From assembly GCF_019649055.1 (NCBI RefSeq), contig NW_026570435.1:1-64000 (forward strand): 64,000 bases of DNA, given 5' to 3'. Under the pieces are notes generated by a model. That model was given only the letters and a program-made list of their open reading frames with translations. It was not told the origin of the DNA and did not search any database. Source of the DNA: Paramacrobiotus metropolitanus. Lineage: Eukaryota > Tardigrada > Eutardigrada > Parachela > Macrobiotidae. Positions 12,401-24,387 of this stretch are shown one piece after another. The position numbers and the translations under genes are program-made. The stretch's first letter is position 1. The number at the start of each line of letters is the position of its first letter.

Positions 12401-12530
12401 GTAATTTCAGTTTTGCAGCAAAAAAAAACAGATTCTGATTCCAGTAAATATTTGTCTCTCATATGCTAAAGATATTCTACAGAGCGCTAACCACATCACA
12501 ATTAGGTTTACTTAAAAGCGTGAAATTCGC

Positions 12531-12965
12531 TTAATTAATAAAAAGCCGGTGCCGAAATCGGTGCGAGTGGTCGGACAACCATTTGCGGAGACAGCGCGAC
12601 GGGCTGATTCGTATATACCGCCACCGTCGGCTGATCGACCGGGTGAGGCTACGACATAGTCTCCCGGAACGATGCCGGCGCTGGTGACCGCACGGTCTGG
12701 CGGCCCTGGAGGTCGCTGGAGAAAGTTCCCTGGAGGTTGGTCCTTCCGAAATACTGCTATTAACCGCGTTAGCGTCCGTACTGGGTGCGCTGCTGTAAAT
12801 AACGCTGACGTCGACGCTGGCGGCGGAAGGAGTAGCCCTAAGGTTGTTTTCAGACGCGTTACCGGCGCCAGTAGACATGGTGGCTTTGCCATCCGTTACG
12901 CCACGATCTCCTCCCGCAAACAGTATTGTTACAGTCGAAACCAGCAGAAAGTACGGCCTAACCAT
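12531..12965 (-). CDS. secreted Ser/Ala/Thr-rich protein, possibly a first exon
   Basis: An ATG at 12965 opens a 144-residue frame starting MVRPYFLLVSTVTILFAGG, a convincing signal peptide. The next 60 residues are Ser/Ala/Thr-rich with probable N-glycosylation sites (NAS, NSS), followed by an Arg-rich, less protein-like stretch. The GC-rich segment is open in more than one frame, so the true coding frame may switch by splicing around 12700, and the Arg-rich tail is doubtful. No domain is recognised. The neighbours are GPCR-like remnants downstream and, beyond a gene-free gap, the first serine protease gene. Confidence 0.4.
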   Translation of the reverse strand: MVRPYFLLVSTVTILFAGGDRGVTDGKATMSTGAGNASENNLRATPSAASVDVSVIYSSAPSTDANAVNSSISEGPTSRELSPATSRAARPCGHQRRHRSGRLCRSLTRSISRRWRYIRISPSRCLRKWLSDHSHRFRHRLFIN

Positions 12966-14367
12966 TGCTGGACGTAACTAAGGTTAGCAATAGCCATTTA
13001 ATAAAACCATGGGAATTTTTGCGATGGCAAGGTTACAAGTGCGGACCGTGGGAATGCCGGATGGGATGTACATGTATTTATAGCGACGGAATTATGTTTG
13101 CCTTATCTAAAGTGGTGGCGCTTGTTGGATTAACTGCGGCCTAGAAATTTGGTCAGTCACCATGAGCAGTGAGCAGAAGTGCTTGTTAATTGGTCACCCG
13201 TCGGGCTAATAATTTGGTCACTCAGTTACTAGTAATCAGTAATTACATACTGTTAATTTGGTCACTAGTACATTAAATAGCAGCGATAGTTCGGTCACTC
13301 GCTCATGCGCACCCCCGCGACCGCAGCGGCCGCGGTCTCCAGACTAATACCCATTTATTAGGAACGGTAGTTGTTGTACGAAGCACGTTTTATTTTCCTA
13401 AACTTTTATTTGAGTCAGTTTACGTGGTATACGCTGTAATTATGGAATCAACCAATTTTTTCTATATATGGTTGTTTCAATGCGAGCACCCCACGACGAC
13501 GCCTTTTTTTATGGTGTTTTTTGTAGGGAATTCAAATTTCCAGATCTGGGCAGTACAATTGGTTTGGCATCTTCTGATCTGAAAAAACTAAATTATTCCG
13601 TGTATGTTGGTTGACCACTGTCTTGGCTTTGCTCGGACTATAATGAAAGGTCAGCCCGTTTGAACGATTACTTTGCAGTTTCTTCTATAGCTGCCTTCAA
13701 ATGGCTTTTAACAAGCGCTCTTATAAGTCATGTTTCTGAGCGCTTTGAGTTGTACGAGTTACTGAAATGAAGCTATTCACTAGCAGCACCCTGTGTTAAC
13801 TGTTAACTGGCTATTTTAGAAGTAAAACTTTAAATCTTTTTAATTTGCTGATCTAAGTACGGTAAGTGTATCTGTAGGACCAATTTTAAAATTACTGATT
13901 TTTTGCTCCATGCAACCGGACTCTGATATTTTTTTCAAGGTCACCTTGAGCTTTCAGCTCTACCGGCAAGCGGAATCTGTGCACGGGATCCGGAGCGGAT
14001 AATTTCTAAACCAAAATGCATGCATGTGACACAGTTTGCTGAATCGAATGGCGTTAGCAGTTTTTCGATTACTTAGTTGTTTGGTTTGTTCTGACCAGAT
14101 CGTACGGGGTTTTCAACTGCAATACAGATTCTTTTCCTTGATATGCACATTAATTATACAATAAATGCTGGAGGGTATTTTAAACTTTGCTCCAAGCAAC
14201 GCTCAGCGTTCTATTGGGTTTTACTTTCCGAACTACAGGGTGTTTTACTGTGAAAGTTTAAAAACATTAAAACAGGCCATTATTGCATGTATTGTATGAC
14301 TAGGCATGGAAATGTGCTACGTGTTTTATGCACATGAATAAGTATATCTGAATTCGTGAGCATTAAA
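12966..14367. other. gene-free stretch with scattered TTTGGTCACT motifs
   Basis: Between 13149 and 13300 the word AATTTGGTCA(C/G)T or a close variant recurs about five times at irregular spacing, often next to ACTAGTA or AGTAATCAGTA. Nothing else is recognised up to the stop codon of protease gene A. The motif could be a decayed satellite or a cluster of binding sites; the sequence does not decide. Confidence 0.4.
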
Positions 14368-16736
14368 TTACTGCGTTGAATTATCTTGGCGCCAAATTTT
14401 GAACTTGATGCGCCTGACATCCGGCGTAGGTGGTTGTACGCCAGCATCTCCCTGGGAAAACTCGTGAATCCACTGGAGATACGGTTGTATACGTGTGACA
14501 ACCCCCACAGGAATGCTTCCTGCACGAAAAATTATTAAAGTTTTTTTCGGGATATGCTTAACTTACGATTAATTCAGCCTGCGTATAGTGGTAAGTGGAC
14601 AACGTCACTAAAATACTGTCAACAAGATCAATTGGGGAAGCGGTCCCAGTTAGAACGCGAAAGAACTGTAGCCAAAACAAACCGTGTGTTACCACGCCCA
14701 ATTCGGAATATGTTACCAGTGTAGCGACGAGAAAAAATCTTGTTTAAACTACTTGATGCAAATATGACAAAACTAATGCACTTAATTTATAATTAATTAT
14801 GCTCATATCTATATTTTACATTCAAGAAAGGCTGGATCTATACGAGTACTAGTACCTGTTTTGCAACCAAATCCGTAGGAGATAATACCGGCTTGATAGT
14901 GGCTACGTGTTTCCGCATCGAAACAAATGAGCGCGCCTAAACGCACAAATCAATTGTAGACACATAGCTTTTCCATTTAATTAATGGTTTGAATATACAG
15001 CACAACTCACCTCCAGTGTCCCCTTGGCATGGCTGCTCATCCGGGAGAATTTCTCCACATAGCAAGTTATTAACATCTGGCGCGGTGCTGTTATGGCTTC
15101 CGGTTCGTATTCCACACCGGGGATTGGTTTGGCGGAGGAAGAGGATGCTGATATGCGACATTTTCAAGCTGTTGTCCGTGTCGGGATTTACCTCGCGATT
15201 AAGGCCAAACCTAAATATATTTTTAAAGGGCTTAAAATGCGTTATTATACAGCATAGCAGTACAGTCAACACTACAGTATATATGGTGTGAAGCCCAGTT
15301 TACATGGAATATTGATTACTACGCATTTTAATCAAAATTATGTATCTCACGCCAATAGGACAATTCGTGTACCGTGTCGCAATCAAGTTCAGTAAAAAAG
15401 TTAATATGATATGTGGGCCCGTTGCATGAAACAGCAAAGCTATTTTGCAGGAAATGAATTGATTATCGGATTTACCCAGTTACCGCACAAACTTCAGTGA
15501 AATCTGGCAGATCAGACGACAAGCACAGCGGACATATACATGGCCGGGTGAAGTCCACATCCCTGTCCAGCTTCAACACGGCAATATCGTTCTCATTTGT
15601 TTCCGGATTGAACATCCCATGGCTGGTAATGAGCATCACTTGAAAGCGTTGAATACATGACGCTGACAAGCCGGCACTGGACCCGTCATCATCGTTAAGT
15701 TGAACAGATCCCAAGGTCACCTGGAAGCGGCGTGCTTCGAACAGACGCATTCCGCCGGTCCTGTTGCTGCGTTGACCACCCAACCATTCAAGGACAATTA
15801 AAATACGACTACATATGTTCATATAATTAACGGCCAGTAGCATAAATGAATATATAATATCGTAAACGAGTGGTGTACTATGTAACTGCAGTAATGTAGG
15901 TAATTGTACTCTTACCCCAAATCGATCACGCAGCTACTTGTGGTCAGCACGGTGTGACTTCCTACCAAAGATCCTCCGCAAACTATTTTGCCATCGCGCA
16001 CAACTTCAGCCTAAATTAATCAAGGAAAGTAGATCCTCATAACGCAACGTATGATTAAAATAATACAACTTACACATGTGATGCTATCAAAATCGGTTAT
16101 TACTACTTTTGGCTAAGTACAAAAACTGGCTTCGATTACAGAGCAAATTAGCACTGCGAAGATTGACGGTTACTGTTCCCCACCAAAAGCGTGTATCATG
16201 TGTTACTGCAAAAGTTTACCACGTTAGAAGCGCTTTAAAAAGTCTGCGCGTTTCTCATTAATTTTAAATACTGGTTAAATCATTCGCTATCTGTGCGGCA
16301 TTTTGCTACGTATATCACACAGATTGCTACATACCTGCCAGCAACTTTGACCGCTTCTGATGCGCATATCATCTTTGATTTTCACCTCCACTGCCGATCC
16401 GTTAACCAACCGGAACACAGTACGGCCTAAAAACGGAATATCGGAAGTGCCGCGCGGATTGTAATTGGCATCGATCAGACGAAAGGGGTCATCGGAGCCG
16501 GTACGGGGCACACCACAGGGAACATCCCGGATGGACAAAAGCCGGTTGGGGTCATTTTGCGTTATCTGCGAGCGGATCCTGGTCTGCGGCTGATCCAAGA
16601 AAAAAGGCGCCGAACCAGGCGGATTGCCAAATGCATTGGTTGGGCTACCTTGTTGGCTTAATGCTTCCTGGACAAATAATAAAATGCAAAGACAAAACCT
16701 AATATAAGCCACACCAAGTGAAATAACACGATACAT
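14368..16736 (-). CDS. S1 serine protease homologue A (catalytically dead)
   Basis: Exons 16335-16736, 15916-16010, 15476-15766, 15011-15210, 14856-14936 and 14368-14519 join in phase to 1,221 nt (406 residues). A signal peptide (MYRVISLGVAYIRFCLCILL) is followed by a propeptide with CGVPRTGSDDPF and a degenerate LVNG in place of IVGG. In the catalytic domain the His motif LTAAHC reads LTTSSC and the Ser motif GDSGG reads GDTGG; only the Asp region NDIAVL is kept. The residue at the usual S1-pocket Asp position is Gln. I therefore predict no normal protease activity; such homologues often act as cofactors, decoys or binding proteins in extracellular cascades. The four family-specific extra cysteines are all present, so the fold is probably intact. 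It is the last gene of the four-gene tandem array, and unlike its relatives it has the small WG-loop exon fused to the next one. Thr could in principle be a nucleophile, but the missing His argues against it. Confidence 0.87.
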
Positions 16737-17323
16737 TCTGGCAATTTTACCGACTGCGGTATTCAGTTGTTGCTAGCTTTATTAAATCAATGTTGCAGTG
16801 AAATTTGACCGACGCTGATTTTCTTTGAGGAGACAATATTTCCTTGTACTCGTATGTATGGCAAAATACTCATAAACCGCGGTCCGCCGGTATAAAGGGC
16901 GATACCAGAATTATTACCGTAAATGTCGCTAAGTGCACAGCTGTGTCGAACATATTTATATGTCGTTATGTAGCGTTTTTCTGACTTTGATGCGCCACGT
17001 ACTTGATGAGCAAAAATCATCCTGCACGAACTGAGACACGTAAAAATTGTCAGACAAACTGCAAAGGCATTATATATAGCCTTAAATGTTTATTTCTTGA
17101 GTCAGCCACAAAACCAGATGTCACACAAATACCGTACATCATCCTGCTAAGCAAACATGCAATTTACGGTAAGCGTAATTTAGGCACAATTTTTTTTCGG
17201 TGCAAACAGTTTTTTTACACAAGCAAAGCGCTTTTGCCTTACAAACAGCTTTTCTCTTTAAAATAAATCTCAGAGATCGCCACATACGTGATAATGCAGT
17301 GAATAAAATTTTATGCACACCCG

Positions 17324-20300
17324 CTAAGGCGATGTCAGCAAAACATCGCTGCCGGTATTAGAATTGATCCAATCCAATTGCTCCGATACTCTTGTGTATA
17401 TTCCACCGACTCCTGTATTCAACATGCACAGACTGTCACTACAGATACTTATACCTACACACAACTGGCGGCAATATATGGCTTAATATCTGCTTTTACA
17501 TATATTTTTATTAGTAATGTACCAGTAAAAAATTAATAAGCATTGTCCACATCTACGTATTACTGGTTGTACCAGCACGGACCTCTGCCACATCCCAGTC
17601 CATACGACACTATTCCGGCTTGGTAATGTACGCGCTTTTCCGGGTCAAAGCAAACAAAGGGTCCTGAAATACGTTTAATCGTTTAATCGACGCGTTTAAT
17701 CGACGCGTTTAATCGTTTAATACGTTTAATCGACGCGAACATGTGCGGCCGTTTTGATGTGCTTTTCTTGGGCTGCTTAGCTGATAACCACAAACTAGCG
17801 AAGCTTAAAAGCCTACGTTCCTAATTACCTCCACTGTCTCCTTGGCAAGTGTCTTTCCCCACAGTGTCTCCAGCACAGATTATTCGCTGAAAATCATACG
17901 GAAGGTTCCGCTCGTTGTCGATGTAGCAGTTCGTAGTGGCGTTAGGGTCCATGACGTTGAGTTGGACATACTTCAGAGTACGAGGTGGTCCACCTGCAGT
18001 AATATACCAACATCTACGCTACCAGTACCGGCACGCTCGTAAAAAAATATTCACCAGATTTTTGAATTTCGACCAGTTGCTTTTAATTTATGGGAATATT
18101 TTACTTTATGGGAAAACACGTTGCATTTTTGTTATTACCTTTTTGGCCTTCTTTCTCCAGACCGTATCTAGAAAAGTAAAATTCTTAATAGCCACCATGT
18201 ACACTATTGCGAAATACAGTTTTACTAAAGAAACTGTAGAGAACAGACATGTACTTAAGAAAAGAATGTTTTATACCCACTAACGGAGCAGATTTCGCCC
18301 ACTTCCGGGTCATGGTACTCAAGACAAATGGGGCATACGCAACCGGAAGTGAAGTCGATATCTTCCTCGAGCGTCAGAATGGCGATATCGTTCTGCTGTG
18401 TGGTGGGACTGTAGTTCAAGTTGGTCTGGATGCTGGCTACTTGGATGGTCTGCGCGCAGCGACTGTTATCGGTCACTTTGTTCACCGTGTCCGTGTGGCT
18501 TAGTGCCGCGCCCACCGTCACACGGAAGCGATTTGCATCACGGGGAATAACATCGCTGTAAACGTTCATATACTAATTATAACGTTTACAGATATGCGTA
18601 TGCAAATTATAATTTCCGTTTCGAAACTTTAACTGGAAACTAGTTCTCAATATTCTTCGTATAATGGGTGCGACTATTGTCACCCCCTCGCACCCCTTTT
18701 TGGCTTTTGTCACCCCCTTGCACCCCCGTTTGACTATTGTCACCCCCTTTTTTTAAATAAAGTGAACACCCCTTTAGGCTATAGTCACCACCTTTCTCAC
18801 CCCCTTTGACTACTGCCACTCTTTGGCCATTTCTTATAAAAATACGTTGTTGCTAGCTTGGCCTTTCAGCTAACTTAAGTAAGACTGTAAACTACCGGAA
18901 AGGTACTTACAAAGAGGTGCCAACGACCACTGAGTGCTGTTAGCGCGGAAAGAGGGGCAGCCGTTTGTTTATAATTGTACCACCGGCGTCGGCACCAGTG
19001 ATTAAGAAAGTGTTGAGATCAATCGGAAGCGAGTACACCGAAGTTTTCTTTCCGTGCATACAGGATCAAAGGGATGGTCATAATTGTGGACTTTTTGCGA
19101 TCGCATTCGCTGCGGAGCTCATCAGAAAAAAACCCTTGAAGCTGTTAAGGCCATGGCTATTTTGGCTTTAATCGTTACGAAGTGAGCAGTTTTACCTTTT
19201 GTTTCGAAACGTACGTAGCATTTAGGTCTATATACGTATCCAGTGGAAAATAAGAAAAAATCAGTACGAACTAGCCCAAACGCAACTTAAACGATGTAGT
19301 TTAAAATTTGAAATAAGATAATTCCCCTAAAAAATTAACTAGTCTACACACGCTAGTGGGAAAATTCCATGTAAGCAACCACAAAATCCAGAACATAGTC
19401 CTCTTGCACCTTGCGAGGGCTTTTTTGGAAAAACAAATTTTTAAATTTGCCGCCTTTAAAAAACACTTTTACAAATGCTGGTTATCGTTATAACTCCAGT
19501 GAAACCGAATATTTTTAAATTCGCTCTCGCAATTAAGCTTTTGAGATGTTCTCCCATCTATTGCCTGAGTTTCAAAAAAGTCTTATAACTCCGAAATTAG
19601 AAGTTAATTTTCAAAGTTATTTGTCTGCATTTTTAGCGGCACCTTTCGATAGTTCATGCAAGTTTATGTCTCCTGTGCACATGTTGGCTGATTCCACTCA
19701 CCACATGTATCCCGCCACATAGACTATCCAGACAGCCGAGTGTCTGCTTTAGCCACACTTGCGTGTGGACAAAGTCTATTGTCTTTCTGTGTTTGCTTTC
19801 ATTCTACCGCTGTCCGGCGACGTTTTATGGCTCGGTATGACAGAAGATGTAGATTGCAAATTTATGCTTCCATTGACTTTATATCACATCTTCGCTAGCT
19901 TGCAATCACTAACGTAATGGTTAGCCAAGGCAGTCATTAGGTGCAGCGTCGACCACTTTAGGTCGCATACTTTAAAAATTCATATTTCGAAGTCTACTGA
20001 TGTTACAGGTTTGAACTTTCTTCCGATTAACAGAGCAGTCTTCATTTAGTATGTATGACTTTTTAGGGAAAATGCCATTTTAGCATTAAAGCCAAAATAG
20101 CCATGGCCTTAAGTTTAATATTAAAAAAAATGACGCCGCATCTTAGCGATGTATTAAGTGTCAGTAACCTTCGCTTGGCGCCTTTCGATTCTCCTGGGCC
20201 TGCCGGTGATGGCAGAAACAGAGTTGGAAAAGAACCGCTGGTGGAAAAATTATAAGAATAAATTGAGAGGTGGTGGCAATAGCCAAAAGGGCGTGTTGTA

Positions 20301-21132
20301 AGGAGTGACAATAGTCAAAGGGGGTGTTTATTTTATTAAAATAAAGGGGGTGACAGTAGTCCAAAGGGGGTGCGAGGGGGTGAGAATAGTCAAAAGGGGG
20401 TGCAGGGGGGTGACAATAGCTATTTCCTCGTATAATATGTATAATTAATTCTGATCACTCGATTGATCACTATACTTACTAATATCGCACAACACAATGG
20501 CTGGCGGTCAGAATCGACCGCTTTCCAATCACCGATCCGCCGCAGATAAAAGATCCATCTCTTGATAGTTTAGCCTATACAATCCACATAAAAGTTCGTT
20601 TGCTAAAAATGTTTTTTCATAGAGTTCCTATAATAACAAAATTATTGTTGTAAGTTTGGGAGAATTATGAAATAATATCGGCAATACATAAGGTACCTTT
20701 TAAGTAGGGTAATAAAATAACGAAGATATATACCTGCCAACATATTGTTGACGGTGGCGCGACCGTTCCTCCGAGAATCTTATCAGCGTTTTTCCCGTTA
20801 ATTAAAACCCGATCGGTCCCGTCATTCGCCCGATTCAGCCGCTGTATATTGGTTTCCACCAATCCAAAGGGATCATCACTTCCGGCCAACGGAGTTCCAC
20901 AACGAACGCCCCCTGAGGGCGTGGCCTTGTCGACCTTCCCACTGTTTTCACTCGTCAACACCGGATGTAAGAGAGGAATTTGGTTAACATTCGGTTGCGG
21001 TTTAGTTAGAGGTTTTAGCGGCCTAGCTCGAATCCAGTGGGGATTCCTTATATAAACTCCAGAAACAAAGAACCATTTATCAAACGTCAAGAAAATACCG
21101 AGTATGAGGAATATGTTTCCTGTCATCTTCAA
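17324..21132 (-). CDS. S1 trypsin-like serine protease B
   Basis: Exons 20734-21132, 20480-20574, 18277-18555, 18139-18167, 17829-17993, 17583-17663 and 17324-17412 join to 1,137 nt (378 residues). An N-terminal hydrophobic signal is followed by a propeptide with CGTPLAGSDDPFGL, then ADK|ILGG, so activation by cutting after Lys is plausible. The triad is intact: LTASHC, NDIAIL and CQGDSGG. Asp six residues before the Ser predicts cleavage after Arg/Lys. Extra family cysteines sit at ICWQ, RCAQ and CVCPIC. The C-terminus is [15 protein letters not shown]. Intron 2 (18556-20479) is almost filled by a Mutator-like element (18666-20427), and the exons on both sides are undamaged. The exon 6 donor reads GTCCGT, weaker than in the paralogues, though phase and exon length (81 nt) agree with all five relatives. 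Confidence 0.88.
17671..17737 (+). repeat. short tandem array CGTTTAATCGACG
   Basis: Five to six copies of CGTTTAAT alternate with CGACG spacers inside the intron between exons 5 and 6 of protease B. The array lies close to the exon 6 acceptor (17664-17665), so the pyrimidine tract of that acceptor adjoins repeat sequence. No other role is visible. Confidence 0.75.
18666..20427. mobile_element. Mutator-like element with complex TIRs carrying a Ulp1/C48 fragment
   Basis: The element is 1,762 bp long and flanked by a 9-bp direct repeat TCGTATAAT (18657-18665 and 20428-20436). It begins GGGTGCGACTATTGTCACCC and its reverse complement begins GGAAATAGCTATTGTCACCC, so the ends are inverted repeats. 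Each end is built of several imperfect 30-bp subrepeats of the type ACTATTGTCACCCCCTTGC (left about 18666-18800, right about 20296-20427). Inside, a perfect 26-bp inverted pair lies at 19147-19172 and 20085-20110. A 9-bp duplication, ends starting GG and subrepeat-built TIRs fit Mutator-like elements best; Merlin-type elements are an alternative. No transposase was found. The cargo is a short C48-like protease segment. The whole element sits in an intron of protease gene B. Confidence 0.78.
18965..19171 (+). pseudogene. Ulp1-type (C48) cysteine protease fragment inside the TIR element
   Basis: The 68-residue frame contains IQDQRDGHNCGLFAIAFAAE, matching the Gln...Cys end of the Ulp1/SENP (C48) catalytic domain, where the Gln forms the oxyanion hole and the Cys is the nucleophile. 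The upstream His and Asp of the triad are absent and there is no full N-terminal domain, so this is a fragment without expected activity. The frame ends within the 26-bp internal inverted repeat. Similar C48 domains are known as captured cargo in plant Mutator-like transposons. Whether this copy came with the element or was captured from a host gene cannot be told here. Confidence 0.6.
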
Positions 21133-21651
21133 AATTTTCCGGTATAAAGTTTTCCGGTATATAGGGATTGCATCCAGTAGAAAAACAATATATGGTCAAT
21201 CCGATAGTGCTGGATGCTGCTGCCAACAACTAGCGGCAATGTGTGACCAAATTGTTTTGCATGAAATGTTTCGTATAGGCCGATATGAAGTGCAGCTGAT
21301 ATTTTGTTCGTTCGCCTCTTGTCAAATCCGGACGCAGGTAAAAGAACATACAAATCAAGAACGAACGGTGTGCCGGTGCTGATCGCGTAATTCACGTTTA
21401 TGTAGAAACAAACATGACAAAGCAGGCAATCAAAACAACACTCGGTCACGTGTTTATATACAGAATTTTTATATTCCGGAGATTGAAGTTGTATATCAAT
21501 TGCACGATAAACCTAGTTAACATTGCTTTATACATGGAAAAAATCTACATTTAACAACTGGTACCGTAGCGGCGAAGACAAGCAAAATCAGCCTTTATAC
21601 AGCACACAAATTTGTTATGCTCCAAATCTGACTGATTTTTATGGTCGACCA

Positions 21652-23823
21652 CTAAGATGGAAAGGTCAATAGATCTCCACCGGAATTAATCTTAATCCAT
21701 TCGAGATACTGCGACACCCGTGTGTAAATGCCGCCGATTCCTGCACCAAGTTTTTCAATTTGAGTCAGTCTTCAACACGAGTGTTAATATCAATAATTAA
21801 TACTCGTAATATTACTCGTGTTACTCGTGTTACTCGTAATATTACGAGTATATTGCAAACCTCACCTCGAGCGCAACCGTTTCCATAGGAGACGATACCC
21901 GCTTGATAGTGTTTGCCGGACGCCGGATCCTGACAGACCACCGGACCTATATGAGGCATTCGGAAATGACAAAATATATTCATTCAAAACACAATAGTAT
22001 ACTGTATTCACCTCCGCTGTCGCCTTGACACGTGTCTTCGCCAAGTACATCTCCCGCACACAGTAAATTGTTCAGGTCGGTCGGTTGTCCCACGATGTAA
22101 CAGTTAGCACTGAAATCCGACGGGAGAACATTCAACTGTACAAATTTCAAGGGACGTGCTCCGGCACCTGCATAAATACCAAATTACACGAAGGAACAAA
22201 GGCGGGATCAAAAAGGGCAATGTGTGAAAGGTCACCAAAGCCAGCGTACTAAATTTAGTGGCCAAAGCGACTTAAGCAGCAAAGTTCATAAACACATCCT
22301 CTACTTACTTGACCCGCCTTCTTGCAAAAGACCGTACCTGTCCCAGAAAATATTTGATTAGATTGTGATATTCTTAAAAGTACACTTTTCAAGTAGCAAA
22401 AATTACCCGCTGACCGAGCAGATTTCACCGACTTTTGGATTTTGATTGCGCAGGCACACCGGGCATACACACGGTTTGCTGAAGTCGATGTCCCGGTCCA
22501 GCGTTAAGATTGAGACATCGTTCTCATTGGTGGACGAACTGAAGCGGGAATTCGTGATGATGCGCACCACATTGTACTTTTGAGCGCAGTTATTGGGATC
22601 GTCGCTTGATATCAAAGTGTCACTTTGTCCCGCACCTGTGTTATAAGAAGCACGTATACTAACCATTTTTATAATTACAAAACCCTTTCGGCTGTACCCA
22701 AAACAATGGTGAAACGGTTGTTGTCGTAGGGCTCACTCGGATAACGTCTGCAAGATATGAAAGGCGAATATACGAACTGAGTTATGAAATTTTGGAGAAG
22801 CCGTCAGCCGATTTAACCTGGACTGATATTCCGAGAGTTGTACATTAAGAGGATTAAAAATTACACGATGTTTATCAAACTATGCATAACTATGCCGATA
22901 CTGGAAATGAAAAATGTTAAAGACGTCTGCGTCAACATTATCTCACAGAAAAAGAAATTTCTAAATTTCTAATTTTTTTCTCAAAGGGAAAGTGCATGTC
23001 CCATGTAGCAAATAGCATATTGGAACAGAGTTATTGTACTTTTGTAGCCATGGCACTACGAATTTTACCCGCGGGGATTCCTAACACAGTGTTCAGCGGT
23101 CAGAATCGTGCGCTTGCCAATAACAGACCCGCCACAGATAAAAGACCCATCTTTCTGCAGCTTGGCCTAAAAAATTTTAGTTTCAAAGGTCGGTACAGCC
23201 AAATACCGGTTCCAGTGCATGCGAAAATTGTAATTAAATAAATCAATTTTGAAGCCCATCAAGTCAATAAAAATCTGAAAATTTATGAGATACTGTATGC
23301 GTTCAAGTAACCATAGACTGACATCTGACATATTTTACATTTCGTAACGATTCGCGCAATTGGCCAATTGTTTAATGCGAAACATTCTAGCAGTTCTTAC
23401 CTGCCAGCACACCGATCGAACATCAATCTTCTTTCCCCCGACAATCCGATCCTCCACGGTCCCATTCGGGTTCCGATCCCGGGTACCGCCTTGTCCCGAC
23501 CACAAAGCCCGATTAGCCACCGCCAAACCAAAGGGATCCGCCCCGCCCAACCGCGGCACCCCACAACGGGCGTTGGAAATATCGCTTTTGGAGATGGTCC
23601 ACGACACATCCTCCACCACCGGTTCCATGAGCACCGGCGCCGGAGCAGGTGGCGGCGCGGTAGGGACATCCGCCCCGGGGTGCAGGAGGTTGAACCAGTA
23701 CGCCCAGTCCAGTTTGTTACTGGTCTTGCCGGCTGTCGGTTTCGTCCGGTTGGCCGCCAGGGACCAGGCCGAAGCAGCGCACAGCGCCATGTAGACGAAG
23801 AACGTCGTGGGGAGACCGCGCAT
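21652..23823 (-). CDS. S1 trypsin-like serine protease C
   Basis: Exons 23401-23823, 23069-23166, 22698-22747, 22407-22635, 22309-22337, 22012-22167, 21866-21946 and 21652-21740 join in phase to 1,155 nt (384 residues). The product has a signal peptide (MRGLPTTFFVYMALCAASAW), an Ala/Pro-rich propeptide, CGVPRLGGADPF and a textbook activation site EDR|IVGG. The triad is complete (LTAEHC, ENDVSIL, CQGDSGG), and Asp at the base of the pocket predicts trypsin-like specificity. Extra cysteines are at VCWQ, NCAQ and CVCPVC. Unlike its relatives it has an extra intron (22636-22697, 62 bp) splitting the exon before the Asp region; using the GTACAG donor restores the FTIVLGAG frame that aligns with FRVTVGAA of B. 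The end is [15 protein letters not shown]. Of the six genes this has the most canonical zymogen cut site. Confidence 0.9.
21777..21855 (+). repeat. ACTCGT tandem/inverted microsatellite
   Basis: Repeated TTACTCGTGTTACTCGT units flanked by inverted CGAGTATT and AATACTCG words lie in the last intron of protease C. The region can form a hairpin. The ACTCGT word also recurs singly at many other places in the window. Confidence 0.65.
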
Positions 23824-23873
23824 GGTTGGTGAGAAACGATCACGGTGTGTATGTGTTTAGTGAGCGGCTAATG

Positions 23874-23880
23874 TTTTATA
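23874..23880 (-). promoter_or_regulatory. candidate TATA box of protease C
   Basis: On the minus strand TATAAAA lies about 50 bp upstream of the ATG at 23823 in the context CCGGTATAAAACATT, followed about 20 bp later by an initiator-like TCACTAA (23863-23857). The spacing is a little short for a classical TATA-Inr pair. It is the only clear core-promoter match among the protease genes. Confidence 0.4.
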
Positions 23881-24387
23881 CCGGCGCGTGATTTTGCACA
23901 GGTGGTTACGCTGAGGATGATCTAAGTGTCGGGGAAATTTACGGCGTTTTTTACCTTGCGACCGATGATTGTGACAGTATTACGCGGATTTGGACATGGA
24001 AATTTTTGGAGGTCAAGTCCGTTAGTGCTGTGATTTTCTGTACACTCATTCATGAATAACTATGATTTATGCGATGTTTATTTACTTTTAAGGATCAAGA
24101 CGTCTACTCTCATTATGCAGTTACACCATTTCAAACGGATCAGGCACATATTGCGGCAGCATGACTGCCATAAAGTATAAACAGCAATTTGACGTAGGTA
24201 CAGTAAGTAGTCACTAAGTATTACAAATAATATTACAGCATTCCGGTAACCACAATATTACGAAGAACAAATTCTCGATCTGACCTTGTTTGTATTCTGT
24301 ATATTTAAAATACAAAAAATCTTTAGCACAGTTTAGCAATCACAGTCCGCAAAGATATGGTGCGACGAGCCTCGTACGTGTGAACAG

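Noticed and set aside
23360-23843. Long open frames on both strands over exon 1 of protease C
   Set aside because: They overlap a GC-rich exon whose minus-strand frame has a signal peptide, CGVPR and RIVGG. The other frames have biased, motif-free composition and are shadows.
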